Under the pieces are notes generated by a model. The model made no database searches and was not told the DNA's origin. It saw only the letters and a program-made list of their open reading frames with translations. This document shows, one piece after another, positions 38,458 to 47,095 of a stretch of DNA of 64,000 bases. The translations under genes and the position numbers were made by a program. The first letter of the stretch is position 1, and the number at the start of each line of letters is the position of its first letter. The DNA lies in assembly GCA_965242605.1 (NCBI GenBank), contig CBDESS010000001.1, positions 434,001 through 498,000 on the forward strand. Direction: 5' to 3'. Origin of the DNA: JAAXHF01 sp965242605 (GTDB taxonomy: Bacteria; Desulfobacterota; Binatia; Bin18).

Positions 38458-39258
38458 TCAATCATCCCTCAGGCCGAGCACGGCGGTGAGCTTGTGGAGA
38501 AAAAGCCGGACCTCAGCCGTACTCCTGAGCCGATAACCAGCCGCGGTCACCCGCGGTGCCTCTGCCACCACAATCCCAAGACCGCGTCCGGCCACAGCGC
38601 TGAATGCGTCCTCATCCGTCACATCATCGCCAATGTACACCGGCAGAGCATCCGTCCCGGCACATCCCAGCGCGTCCAACAGCCACAGCACGGCCCTGCC
38701 CTTATGCCAATCAACGCCCGGCCGCAACTCAAAGACCTTTTTTCCCAAGCCCTTGCGCAGCTCTGGACAACGCCGTATCACGGCATCGACGACCGGCTCC
38801 AAGTGCGCCGCCTGTTGGGGTGGCACCTCACGAAAGTGAACCGCAATAGAGAACTTCTTGCGCTCAACGCGCACCCCAACGATCCATGACAAAGCCCGAA
38901 GGAGATCGTGTTCAGCCCGGTCCAGACTGGCCAAAAAGCCGTGGCCGTGCTCATAGGTCAGGTCCATACCCGGCGGGCCGGCAATATCAAAACCGTGGTT
39001 GCCGGCATAAATCAGTCCCTCAATCCCCACCAGACCCTGGACATCGGTCCGATCCCGACCGCTGACAATAGCGACCAGACAGCGGGCGGCGAGCGTCCGA
39101 ACCGTCCGGCGCATCTCCTCGGCCAGCACCGCCAGCTCTGGCCGAGCAACAATGGGCGTCAGGGTGCCGTCATAATCCAGGAAAACGACCGGTCGTTTGT
39201 CGCGCAGCTGGGCCACCAGCTCTCCCCACCGGTCCAGGGCCGACGCGAGCTCAGTCAC
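38458..39258 (-). CDS. otsB: Trehalose-6-phosphate phosphatase
   Basis: A 266-residue HAD phosphatase forming trehalose. The HAD nucleophile motif is VVFLDYDGTLTPI; SGRDRTDVQGLVG, YAGNHGFDI and HKGRAVLWLL follow, and YIGDDVTDEDAFSAV is the metal-binding motif. GTG 39258 is chosen because GGGGAGG lies upstream and the resulting length matches E. coli OtsB; the frame stays open to 39510 without family sequence. No otsA (trehalose-phosphate synthase) is seen nearby. Confidence 0.87.
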   Translation of the reverse strand: MTELASALDRWGELVAQLRDKRPVVFLDYDGTLTPIVARPELAVLAEEMRRTVRTLAARCLVAIVSGRDRTDVQGLVGIEGLIYAGNHGFDIAGPPGMDLTYEHGHGFLASLDRAEHDLLRALSWIVGVRVERKKFSIAVHFREVPPQQAAHLEPVVDAVIRRCPELRKGLGKKVFELRPGVDWHKGRAVLWLLDALGCAGTDALPVYIGDDVTDEDAFSAVAGRGLGIVVAEAPRVTAAGYRLRSTAEVRLFLHKLTAVLGLRDD

Positions 39259-39414
39259 AGTTATAGGAAGCCTCCCCTCGGGAGTACCGATACCATCTTT
39301 CCCCCCATCTGCAAGCCGCCCCCCTCCCCGGCAAAAACCCCTTGCCTTCGCAGGCGTGTTTGCTAGTCTAAGGCCGCTTTGGGGGCGGGGAGAGAGTCGT
39401 GCTAAGGGGGACGC

Positions 39415-40815
39415 ATGTCGCAATACGTTGAGGGGCCTAACTCCGAGCAGGTCGTTGAGCATCACTCCCAACTCATTGATTACTTCTCCCAGGCCGGAAA
39501 ACCCCGCCAAGACTGGCGCATTGGTACAGAATACGAAATGGTCGGCGTATCCCGCCGCAGCGGCCGAGCCGCCCGCTACTCAACAAACCGGGGCATTGAG
39601 CGGCTACTGTTCCGGCTGGCCGACTCGCTGGGCTGGGAGCCGCAAGAAGAAGACGGCCATGTGATTGCCCTGCGCGGCGAACGGGCCAATATCACCCTTG
39701 AGCCCGGGGCGCAGGTCGAACTGTCGGGCGAACAGTGCAAAACCATTCACTGTACCCAAGCCGAGCTCCACAAACACTTCGCCCATCTCTTAGCGGCCGG
39801 GGATGCTCTCGAACTCGACTTTTTGAACCTTGGCATGCAACCGGTCAGCCCCCTTGGCGATATCCAGTGGATTCCCAAAACGCGCTATCAGTTCATGGCC
39901 CCGTATATGGCGCAGGTCGGCACGCTCGGCCATCGGATGATGAAACAAACGGCCTCAGTGCAGGTCAATTTCGATTTCAGCGACGAAACCGACGCGATGA
40001 GCAAGTTCAAGGTCGGCATGGGTCTCGTCCCAATTCTGACCGCCATGTTCGCCAACTCGCCCTTTTCGGACGGCAAACTGAACGGCTATATGAGCCTGCG
40101 CGGCCATGTATGGACCGAGACCGACCCACATCGGTGTGGTCTCCTGCCGTTTGCCTTTTCCGGTCAGGCCAGCTTTGAAGACTATGCCGAGTACGCCCTG
40201 AACATCCCGATGTATTTTATTGTCCGGCAGGGTCAATGGATCGACATGACCGGCATTCCCTTTCGTCACTATCTTGAGCAGGGCCACGACGGACACCGGG
40301 CGACCCTCGAAGATTGGCACCAACACCTCACCACCCTCTTCCCCGAAGTCCGCCTCAAGCGCTACCTGGAGTTGCGCTGTTTTGACAGCCAGCCGTATGA
40401 GCTGATGCTGGCCGTCCCGGCCTTATGCAAAGGCATTTTCTACGACAATGATCCGCTCTGGGCGGCCTGGGACCTGGTCAAAAAGTGGAGCTGGGAAGAG
40501 AGGCTCGCGGCCTATAAGGCCGCCCACCGGGAAGCCCTCGGAGTACGCGTCCACGGCATCCGCTTGCACGACTATGCGCGTGAGCTGGTCTCAATTGCCG
40601 GGGAAGGCTTAGCGCGCCAGAACGCCGTCAATGACGCCGGAGAAAATGAGACGCTCTACCTCGAACGCCTGCGGGAAGAAGTCGCCCGTGGCCAGTGTCC
40701 GGCCTACACCCTGGTCGAGAAGTGGATGGGCGAGTGGAATTATGAGGTGCGGCACATGATTGAGGGCACCGCCTACCGCCTGCCGGAAGAAGACCAATCT
40801 CATCACACCGCTTGA
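39415..40815 (+). CDS. gshA: Glutamate-cysteine ligase (plant/alphaproteobacterial type)
   Basis: A 466-residue GCS2-type ligase making gamma-glutamylcysteine, the first step to glutathione. WRIGTEYEMVGV is the N-terminal ATP/Mg motif. LEPGAQVELSG, MMKQTASVQVNFDFSDE, NSPFSDGKLNGYMSLRGHVW and LELRCFDSQP match plant GSH1 and proteobacterial class II enzymes. gshB is not adjacent. The ATG at 39415 follows AAGGGGG. Downstream lies a broken dehydrogenase cluster. Confidence 0.92.
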   Translation: MSQYVEGPNSEQVVEHHSQLIDYFSQAGKPRQDWRIGTEYEMVGVSRRSGRAARYSTNRGIERLLFRLADSLGWEPQEEDGHVIALRGERANITLEPGAQVELSGEQCKTIHCTQAELHKHFAHLLAAGDALELDFLNLGMQPVSPLGDIQWIPKTRYQFMAPYMAQVGTLGHRMMKQTASVQVNFDFSDETDAMSKFKVGMGLVPILTAMFANSPFSDGKLNGYMSLRGHVWTETDPHRCGLLPFAFSGQASFEDYAEYALNIPMYFIVRQGQWIDMTGIPFRHYLEQGHDGHRATLEDWHQHLTTLFPEVRLKRYLELRCFDSQPYELMLAVPALCKGIFYDNDPLWAAWDLVKKWSWEERLAAYKAAHREALGVRVHGIRLHDYARELVSIAGEGLARQNAVNDAGENETLYLERLREEVARGQCPAYTLVEKWMGEWNYEVRHMIEGTAYRLPEEDQSHHTA

Positions 40816-40830
40816 GTCGCCGCTTGAGTC

Positions 40831-41020
40831 GTATTTCCGGGTCGGAAGGACCCGATCGCCCTCTTCAAGGACAAGGTTGTGTCCCGCCAGCTCACCACCG
40901 AAGACGAACTCAAGGCTATTGACGAGCGGGTCACAGCCCGCATCGAAGACGCCGTTCGGTTTGCCGAAGACAGCCCGTTTCCAGATGTCGCGGAAACCTT
41001 TACCTATGTCAATTACTAAC
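40831..41020 (+). pseudogene. acoA: C-terminal remnant of acetoin/pyruvate dehydrogenase E1 alpha subunit
   Basis: The frame reads DPIALFKDKVVSRQLTTEDE, then LKAIDERVTARIEDAVRFAE, then DSPFPDVAETFTYVNY and a TAA at 41018-41020. This is the conserved C-terminal tail of E1 alpha subunits, where FAExSPFP is typical. No start codon, thiamine-diphosphate motif or other upstream part is present, because gshA ends at 40815. Only about 60 of about 320 residues remain. Confidence 0.72.
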
Positions 41021-41074
41021 TGGTGCCCAGCGGTCTGGCGGCTCTCGCCACCAGCCGCGGCACGCTTTCTTGTC

Positions 41075-41086
41075 GGGGGGGGGGGG
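41075..41086 (+). repeat. Homopolymeric G12 tract just upstream of acoB
   Basis: Twelve consecutive G residues end 6 bases before the acoB ATG, exactly where the ribosome-binding site should be. Such tracts are prone to slippage and also to sequencing error. Confidence 0.85.
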
Positions 41087-41092
41087 ACACTC

Positions 41093-42111
41093 ATGGCCGA
41101 AAGACATCTCAATTTTAATCAGGTGTTGAACGAGGCGATGCGACAGGAGATGCAACGCGACCCCACCGTCATCCTGCTCGGCGAAGACATTGCCGGCGGG
41201 GCAGACGTTGAGCACCTGCACGGGGAGGACGCCTGGGGCGGGGTGCTGGGCGTGACCAAGGGGCTCGTCCAAGAGTTTGGCCGCGACCGTATTCTCGGCA
41301 CCCCGATCAGTGAGTCAGGCTTTATCGGGGCCGCGGTCGGGGCGGCGGCCACCGGCCTGCGACCCATCGCCGAGATGATGTTCGTCGGGTTTATGGGCGT
41401 GTGCTTTGACCAGATTCTGAATCAGGGGACCAAGCTGCGGTACATGTTCGGCGGCAAGGCCGAGGTCCCGCTCGTTATACGCACCATCTGCGGCGGCGGC
41501 TTTCGGGCCGCGGCCCAACACTCCCAAGTCCTGTATTCGCTGTTCACCCATATTCCGGGCGTCAAAACGGTGGTGCCGGCCACGCCCTACGACGCCAAAG
41601 GGCTGCTGATTTCCTCTGTCCGGGACAACGAGCTGGTGATCTTTTTTGAAGACATCACCCTCGGCGCGATGAAAGGCCCGGTTCCTGAAGAGCCGTACAC
41701 GATTCCCTTGAGCAAGGCCGAGCCGACATCAAACGCGAGGGCGACGCTGTGACTATTGTGGCGATCGGAAAAATGGTCCACCACGCCCTCCAAGCGGCCG
41801 AAGAACTACAAAAGCAGGGCCGCAGCGCCGAGATTATTGACCTCCACACCCTGTCACCCTTTGACGAGCAGACGGTACTGGACTCGGTCGAAAAGACTGG
41901 CCGTCTCATCGTGGTCAATGAGTCGCACCCCCGCTGCAACATCGCCAGGGATATTGCAGCGGTTGTGGCCGATAAGGGTTTTGACTTCCTCAACGCGCCG
42001 ATCAAAACCGCCAGCGCACCGCACCCACCGGTGCCCTTCAGCCCGACCCTGGAAGACCACTACTTGCCAAACGCAGCCAAAGTAGCCGAAGCCGCCCGAG
42101 GGCTGTTCTAA
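41093..42111 (+). pseudogene. acoB: Acetoin/pyruvate dehydrogenase E1 beta subunit, split by a frameshift
   Basis: The first frame (from ATG 41093, MAERHLNFNQVLNEAMRQEM) contains LLGEDIAGG, ILGTPISESGFIGAAVGAA and EMMFVGFMGVCFDQILNQ, the transketolase-like E1 beta core. It ends at a TGA at 41750-41752. The second frame (41749-42111, TIVAIGKMVHHALQAAEELQ, VNESHPRCNIARDIAAVV) is the C-terminal domain. Between them, DIKREGDAVTIVAIG can be read in the second frame; a one-base loss near 41720 explains the break. Restored length is about 340 residues, normal for the family. Confidence 0.8.
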
Positions 42112-42139
42112 AGACCCGGACCTTGAGCCTCCGCCGTTT

Positions 42140-43120
42140 ATGAGTACTGTCGGTATCATAGCAAACCCGCGGGCGGGCAAAGATATCCGGCGTCTCGTCG
42201 CCCACGGCTCGGTCCTTGACACTCAGGAGAAGGTCTACATTGTCCGCCGGGCCGTTCTCGGTCTGGAAGGGGCCGGGGTAGACGAGATCGTGTTTTTCCC
42301 CGACCCGGCCTCCATCGGCCTCAAAGCCCTGTCCGGCATTGAGGGCGACCGCAAGGCCCGCGTCCGTCTGCTGGACATGTCGGTCTACGACGAAGCGGCC
42401 GACTCCACCCGGGCGGCCTCCCTCATGCGGGAGCAGGGCGTGGCGTGTGTCATCGTCCTCGGCGGAGACGGCACCAACCGGGTCGCCGCCAAGGGCTGCG
42501 GCTCCATGCCCCTGGTGCCCCTGTCCACGGGCACCAATAACGCGTTTCCGCGCTTTATCGAATCCACCCTGGCCGGCATGGCGGCCGGCTACTACGCGGC
42601 CCGAGGCCTGCCTCAGCACACCTTCTCGTTTCCGACAAAACGCCTCAACCTGTACCGCAACGGCACCTGTGCCGATGTAGCCCTGATCGATGTCGCGGTC
42701 TGTGATTATCAGTTCGTTGGCGCACGCGCGTTGTGGGAGGTCGGCCGTCTCAAGCAACTCTTTCTGACCCAGGGCCAGCCGACCAACATCGGCCTGGCCT
42801 CAATCGGCGGGATGCTTGACCCCGTCCGCCCCGACGAAGCCGCGGGGCTGCGTCTGCAACTCGGAGACGGAGGGCGGGCAGTCACCGCAGTCATCGCGCC
42901 GGGGCTCGTCGCCTCGGTCGGCGTGCAAAGCCACACCCGAATGCAACTCCACGACCGGGCCCCAGTCACCTTCAAGCCGTCCATCCTGGCCCTGGACGGA
43001 GAGCGCGAGATTCCAGTCACCGCCAACGACACCTGGGAAGTCGAACTGAGCTGGGACGGCCCCCGCGTACTCAACATTGCCAAGGTCATGGACGCAGTCC
43101 GAGAAAGGAGGAAGACATAA
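42140..43120 (+). CDS. acoX: AcoX-like ATP-NAD kinase fold protein
   Basis: A 326-residue protein with the NAD kinase/DAG kinase fold: VGIIANPRAGKDIRRLV at the N-terminus and the phosphate-binding LGGDGTNRVAAKG near residue 115. PLVPLSTGTNNAFPRF follows. Proteins of this type are encoded with acoA/acoB as AcoX in acetoin catabolism clusters; their reaction is not established. It starts 28 bases after the acoB frame and appears intact although both E1 genes are broken. Its TAA overlaps the next small frame (TAATG). Confidence 0.82.
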   Translation: MSTVGIIANPRAGKDIRRLVAHGSVLDTQEKVYIVRRAVLGLEGAGVDEIVFFPDPASIGLKALSGIEGDRKARVRLLDMSVYDEAADSTRAASLMREQGVACVIVLGGDGTNRVAAKGCGSMPLVPLSTGTNNAFPRFIESTLAGMAAGYYAARGLPQHTFSFPTKRLNLYRNGTCADVALIDVAVCDYQFVGARALWEVGRLKQLFLTQGQPTNIGLASIGGMLDPVRPDEAAGLRLQLGDGGRAVTAVIAPGLVASVGVQSHTRMQLHDRAPVTFKPSILALDGEREIPVTANDTWEVELSWDGPRVLNIAKVMDAVRERRKT

Positions 43121-43209
43121 TGAACCCGCTAGTAGCCATAGCGATAGAAGAGGGAACGCGTTTCCTTGCAAAAAAAGGGGGAAAGATGGCGCTTGGCCTG
43201 GCAGCATAG
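43120..43209 (+). CDS. 29-aa small protein following acoX
   Basis: ATG 43120 overlaps the acoX stop codon and has a strong AAAGGAGG upstream, so it should be translated. It encodes MNPLVAIAIEEGTRFLAKKG and nine more residues. After its stop, the +1 frame continues with a helix-forming stretch (ASIDQQLHARIASRAEQQ) to 43360. A single indel would join both into one protein of about 79 residues. No family recognised. Confidence 0.4.
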   Translation: MNPLVAIAIEEGTRFLAKKGGKMALGLAA

Positions 43210-43475
43210 GAACGAACTCTGTTGGGCGTCAGGGGCACCGTTTGCAGAGGAGGCAGCGGCCTCTATTGACCAGCAGTTGCACGCCCGAATTGCGAGCAGG
43301 GCGGAACAGCAGAGCAGGATTGAACAGGAGGTACAGGCACGGCTTAGCCGGAAAAGATAAGCCGGCTCACATGGAAAGGGGCAAACACGGGGCCCAAATC
43401 CTATCTGAAGACCAGATACATGCCCCAATTTGTCTCCTTCCGGTGGTGATGGGACAAGGACTTTTGAGGCTGAAC

Positions 43476-43928
43476 CTAATCCTCATCATCTGAGGACCCT
43501 AGGAGGTCGCTGAGCAGAGACGTTTCTTCATTTTCTTCACTCTCGTCTTCCCCATCTTCGTCCGCTGCTTCTTCGACTGCCTCCACTGACATTCCTTGCG
43601 CCGCTTCTTGCAGCACGGAGAGTGCGTCCATCGCGTCTGCCGTATCCACAGCTAAATCCAGCATCTCTCCCCTCTTCGCGTCGCGTGATTCCTCCAGGGA
43701 TGCAGCTTGTGACGTTAGAGGTGGAGCTTGTACCGATTCTTTGACCTCTTTCTCTTTTATATCCTGATGCTTGGTCGCTTCTTTTACCGCCGCTTCTTTT
43801 GCCTCTTGAGGCACGGCTTTAACCTTCTCGTATAGATCGTGCGCGAGCGCAGTGACGAACAAGATGATGCCGACGAACAAGATGCCGCCAATGAGCACCC
43901 ATGGTATGAGAAGCAAAGCATCACTCAT
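43476..43928 (-). CDS. Single-pass membrane protein with acidic cytoplasmic tail
   Basis: A 150-residue protein. An N-terminal TM helix (LLLIPWVLIGGILFVGIILF) is followed by a Lys/Glu-rich amphipathic region (residues 30-70, heptad-like) and a very acidic C-terminus ending SDLLGSSDDED. ATG 43928 overlaps the stop of the TM2-domain gene by 4 bases; upstream extension would run through that gene. No family recognised. The coupling implies it works with the TM2 protein. Confidence 0.6.
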   Translation of the reverse strand: MSDALLLIPWVLIGGILFVGIILFVTALAHDLYEKVKAVPQEAKEAAVKEATKHQDIKEKEVKESVQAPPLTSQAASLEESRDAKRGEMLDLAVDTADAMDALSVLQEAAQGMSVEAVEEAADEDGEDESEENEETSLLSDLLGSSDDED

Positions 43929-44301
43929 GGCTTCACCGCCCATGCTCGGCGAAGTATATTGAAAATCACCTCGCCGCTGACGATGTTGTAGACCACGACC
44001 CGTTGCGGCATCTTGAAGGCGTCGATAATGCCGAGTATTGTCGGAATACAGGTCCAGAAAAATATCAAACGCAGGCGAGCTTTTCGCTTTTCCCCCAGAT
44101 AAAACAGATGTGCGCCGAATGTGCCCAAAAACACAGCAAACAGAACGGCAAGGGGAGTATAGCGTCGTGTTGTTTAAATTCGCTGGCAAAGATATAGCGT
44201 TCCCCTTCAGTCAGTTCGCTTTGCAATTTCTGCAGTGTCGTTTCAAAGGATGTGGCCATCCGTCGCTGCTTCTCCAACACGAGGTCTTCGAGGGTTTTCA
44301 C
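43925..44301 (-). pseudogene. TM2-domain membrane protein, split by a frameshift
   Basis: The first frame starts at GTG 44301, with GGAGG 7-8 bases upstream, and gives MKTLEDLVLEKQRRMATSFE followed by YIFASEFKQHDAILPL. Near 44146-44152 the frame changes. The second frame then gives AVLFAVFLGTFGAHLFYLGE and LIFFWTCIPTILGIIDAF, the TM2 domain with its conserved FGAHxFYLG. A single missing base would restore a protein of about 125 residues. TM2 proteins are two-helix membrane proteins of unknown function. Confidence 0.7.
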
Positions 44302-44582
44302 AGGGGGCCTCCTCCGCACATCGCTCTAATCTTGAGGACAACGGTCTGGGCGGCTTCAGGATTCCTGAAAATTCGGGAAGCAGTCTACTCCGGAGAGCGA
44401 GACAGGGCAACTCTTAAACCAAAGGGGATTCGGACGCGAGGGGTTTCCCGGATTGTCCGCCAAGAACTATAGTATGGCGAGACTGAATCGCAGCATCAGG
44501 AAGGGAAAATACGATGCATCAAATTAGAAATAGAGTCCCCTGAAAAACCCGCCTTCACGCTGGCAGAAGAGAGACATCAGCC

Positions 44583-45554
44583 ATGCAGGTCATGATCTGC
44601 ACCACCCACTTTCCACACTGCGCCGAAGTCCTGCGCAAACACCTGCCGGACGACACGGTCAGTGCCTATCCGGCCGAGCAGGTTGTTGAGAGGGCAGCCG
44701 AGGCGGATGTGCTCGTCCCGGCCATGTACCGGGTAGACGCCAGGGTGATTGACCACACCTCAGCCACCCTGATCAACCAATTTGGCGTCGGCATTGAGGG
44801 GGTGGATATTCCGGCCGCGACCCGGCGTGGCATCTACGTCGCCAATGTTCCGGGCCACGAAGGCGCAGGCAACGCTGTGTCGGTCTCCGAACACGCCCTC
44901 TTTCTGATGCTCAGCCTGGCCCGCCGCTATCCGCAAGCGCAACAGAGCATCCACCACCGCGTCTTGGGCACTCCGCTCGGCACGACGCTGATGGGTAAGA
45001 CAGTCGCCATCCTTGGCCTGGGGAGTATCGGCCGCCAACTCGCCCTGCGCCTCGAGCCCTTCAAGGTCCGCCTGCTGGGCATCAAGCACCACCCGTCCGA
45101 AGCCCTCAAACACGAACTCGGTCTTGATTTTCTTGGCACCCAGAAAGACTTGGCGCGGGTCTTGGAACAGGCCGATTTTGTCGTGTTAGCCCTGCCGGTG
45201 ACCTCGGCCACGCGGGCCATGCTGGACGCCGTGGCCTTCGCCGAGATGAAAAACACGGCCTTCGTCATCAATGTCGCACGCGGTCCGGTCATTGACCACG
45301 ACGCCCTGCTCAATGCCCTGGCCGAGGGACAGATTGCCGGGGCTGGGCTCGACGTATTCTGGGACGAACCAACCGACCCCAACGATCCCCTGTTTCAGTA
45401 CAACGTCATCGCCACCCCCCACACCGCGGGCGTGACAGATCTCTCATACCACGACATCGCGCGCGGTCTGGCCGCAAACGTCAACCGTATCCGGGCCGGT
45501 CAGCTGCCGCTCAACTGCGCCAACCTCAAAGCGGTGCAGGCCCGGCAGGGCTGA
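44583..45554 (+). CDS. D-isomer-specific 2-hydroxyacid dehydrogenase (paralogue of the gene at 794)
   Basis: A 323-residue dehydrogenase of the same length as the first copy, with matching architecture. The Rossmann motif is GLGSIGRQLALRL; INVARGPVIDHDALL holds the catalytic Arg, DEPTDPNDP the acidic region, and ATPHTAGVTDLS the catalytic His. GIYVANVPGHEGAGNAVSVS parallels GVYVANVPSAGTGNAESVA in the other copy. The substrate is unknown. About 260 bases of non-coding sequence lie upstream, divergent from the TM2 gene. Confidence 0.88.
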   Translation: MQVMICTTHFPHCAEVLRKHLPDDTVSAYPAEQVVERAAEADVLVPAMYRVDARVIDHTSATLINQFGVGIEGVDIPAATRRGIYVANVPGHEGAGNAVSVSEHALFLMLSLARRYPQAQQSIHHRVLGTPLGTTLMGKTVAILGLGSIGRQLALRLEPFKVRLLGIKHHPSEALKHELGLDFLGTQKDLARVLEQADFVVLALPVTSATRAMLDAVAFAEMKNTAFVINVARGPVIDHDALLNALAEGQIAGAGLDVFWDEPTDPNDPLFQYNVIATPHTAGVTDLSYHDIARGLAANVNRIRAGQLPLNCANLKAVQARQG

Positions 45555-45575
45555 GCCATCGGCCACCCGCGAGCG

Positions 45576-46364
45576 ATGAAAGACGGCATGGGCCAAGCCG
45601 TTTTGTGGACGCTGAGGACATGCATCTCGGCGCTGCTCACGGTGCTGTGCGCCTGCCAGAACCAGCCGCCGCCCGCTCCAGCTCGGCCCCCGAGCCGGCT
45701 CGATCTGTCACAGGTCGGGAGCGTCTCCGGCCAAGTCCGTTTTGAGGGACCCGTCCCAGCCCTACCCCCGCTCCAGCTCGGCGGCTGGTCGGCCTGTCGC
45801 GCCCAGCATCCAGACGGCCCGCCGCTGGCCGCCGACCTGCTTGTCCACGACGGCAAGCTCCAGAACGCACTCGTGTCCATCACCGACGGCCTGGGCGGCC
45901 GTGTCTTTGCCATGCCCGAAGAGCCGGTCACCAGCGACCAGAGAGGCTGTATGTTCGTCCCCCGGATTCTGACCGTCCGGGCCGGCCAGCCGCTGCGGTT
46001 TGTGAACAGCGACCCCATCGCCCATAACGTCCACGGCTCACCCCAGCGGGCGCGTGTGTGGAACTTCAGCCTCGGCGTCAAGGGTGCCTCACGAACAATT
46101 CGCATCCACACACCAGAGAGCAGGATTCCGGTCAGCTGCGATATTCACGGCTGGATGCGGGCCTATGTGGCCGTTATCGATCATCCCTATTTTGCCCTGA
46201 GTGATGCCGAGGGACGCTTCGCCCTGGCCGATGTGCCGCCGGGTTCCTACGTCATTGAAGCCTGGCACGAACGCCTGGGGGTGCGGCGCAGGCGGCTTGA
46301 GTTGGGAGCGCAGGACAGGCGCGAGCTGGTCTTTACTTTTCGCCGCAGCGGGGCTGACCCATGA
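45576..46364 (+). CDS. Cupredoxin-like lipoprotein with carboxypeptidase-regulatory-like domain
   Basis: A 262-residue exported protein. ISALLTVLCAC gives a lipobox with Cys at about 27. Residues 45-190 resemble plastocyanin-like proteins: NSDPIAHNVHGSP and PVSCDIHGWMRAYVAVI hold likely type-1 copper ligands (His, Cys, His, Met). The C-terminus (SDAEGRFALADVPPGSYVIE) is a carboxypeptidase-regulatory-like beta-sandwich. It probably sits in the periplasm and carries electrons or copper. An alternative start is ATG 45588. It overlaps crcB by 4 bases. Confidence 0.72.
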   Translation: MKDGMGQAVLWTLRTCISALLTVLCACQNQPPPAPARPPSRLDLSQVGSVSGQVRFEGPVPALPPLQLGGWSACRAQHPDGPPLAADLLVHDGKLQNALVSITDGLGGRVFAMPEEPVTSDQRGCMFVPRILTVRAGQPLRFVNSDPIAHNVHGSPQRARVWNFSLGVKGASRTIRIHTPESRIPVSCDIHGWMRAYVAVIDHPYFALSDAEGRFALADVPPGSYVIEAWHERLGVRRRRLELGAQDRRELVFTFRRSGADP

Positions 46365-46744
46365 AATATGTGTGGATAGGCTTCGACGGCTTTCTGGGAG
46401 CGAACGCGCGGGCGCTGCTCGCCGACTGGGCACTCCAGCGTTTTGGCCCGGCTTTTCCCTACGGTACTTGTCTCGCCAATATCAGCGGCAGCTTTCTGCT
46501 CGGGGTCGTCATGCTTGTCCTGCACCATCACGACCTGCTCCAATCCCCGTATCGCCTCTTTTTTGCGGTCGGCTTTCCGGGGGCATATACGACCTTCTCG
46601 CCCTACACCTATGAGGCGCTCGGGCTTATGCAAACCGGGAGTCTTGCGCCGGCCGACCTCACCCTCCTTGGCAGTGTTGCACTCGGGCTGCTCGGCGTGG
46701 GTCTGGGTGTCGTCCTGGCCAGGGGCATACTTGGCGCACCGTAA
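46361..46744 (+). CDS. crcB: Fluoride efflux channel CrcB/FluC
   Basis: A 127-residue four-helix membrane protein. GFLGANARALLADW near the N-terminus, TCLANISGSFLLGVV with the pore Asn, and GFPGAYTTFSPYTYEAL with the TTFS break are FluC signatures. It exports fluoride as a dual-topology dimer. The ATG overlaps the preceding lipoprotein stop codon, and no fluoride riboswitch is seen because there is no intergenic leader. Confidence 0.88.
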   Translation: MKYVWIGFDGFLGANARALLADWALQRFGPAFPYGTCLANISGSFLLGVVMLVLHHHDLLQSPYRLFFAVGFPGAYTTFSPYTYEALGLMQTGSLAPADLTLLGSVALGLLGVGLGVVLARGILGAP

Positions 46745-46856
46745 GCTGGGCTGGGCCTTCCCGCTCTTGCGCGCACAGACTTGGCCCAGTATAGGAAAAG
46801 GACGCGCTAAGGCCGGACCCACGGCCGGCTGCAAGTGGCCAGGGCCACACACACCT

Positions 46857-47081
46857 ATGTCAAACCGTATAGAGCCAAAATACCGGACACGCACGGCCGC
46901 CGGCTCTTCAATGGGCCGGCCGCTCGGCATGGTCGGCCTGAGCCTCTTGCTGTCCCAGTGCCTTGCCAAACCCCTTCCGCCGGCCACGGTCGCGCCCGCG
47001 CCTCCGGCCACGGCCCAGCAGGCCCTTGAATCTCCCCAGGAAATCCTGAACCGTTTCAATACCTTTCTTGACCGCGCCTGA
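46857..47081 (+). CDS. Small putative lipoprotein (74 aa)
   Basis: The sequence around MGRPLGMVGLSLLLSQCLAK carries a hydrophobic segment ending LLSQC, a weak lipobox, followed by a Pro/Ala-rich linker and a short helix (SPQEILNRFNTFLDRA). The start may be ATG 46857 or the internal ATG at 46911. It ends 14 bases before aat. No family recognised; coding status rests on frame continuity and signal-like character only. Confidence 0.4.
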   Translation: MSNRIEPKYRTRTAAGSSMGRPLGMVGLSLLLSQCLAKPLPPATVAPAPPATAQQALESPQEILNRFNTFLDRA

Positions 47082-47095
47082 CCGCACCCCCCGCA

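Noticed and set aside
46250..46360. Fluoride riboswitch before crcB
   Set aside because: The region is coding for the overlapping lipoprotein and there is no leader in which a riboswitch could fold.
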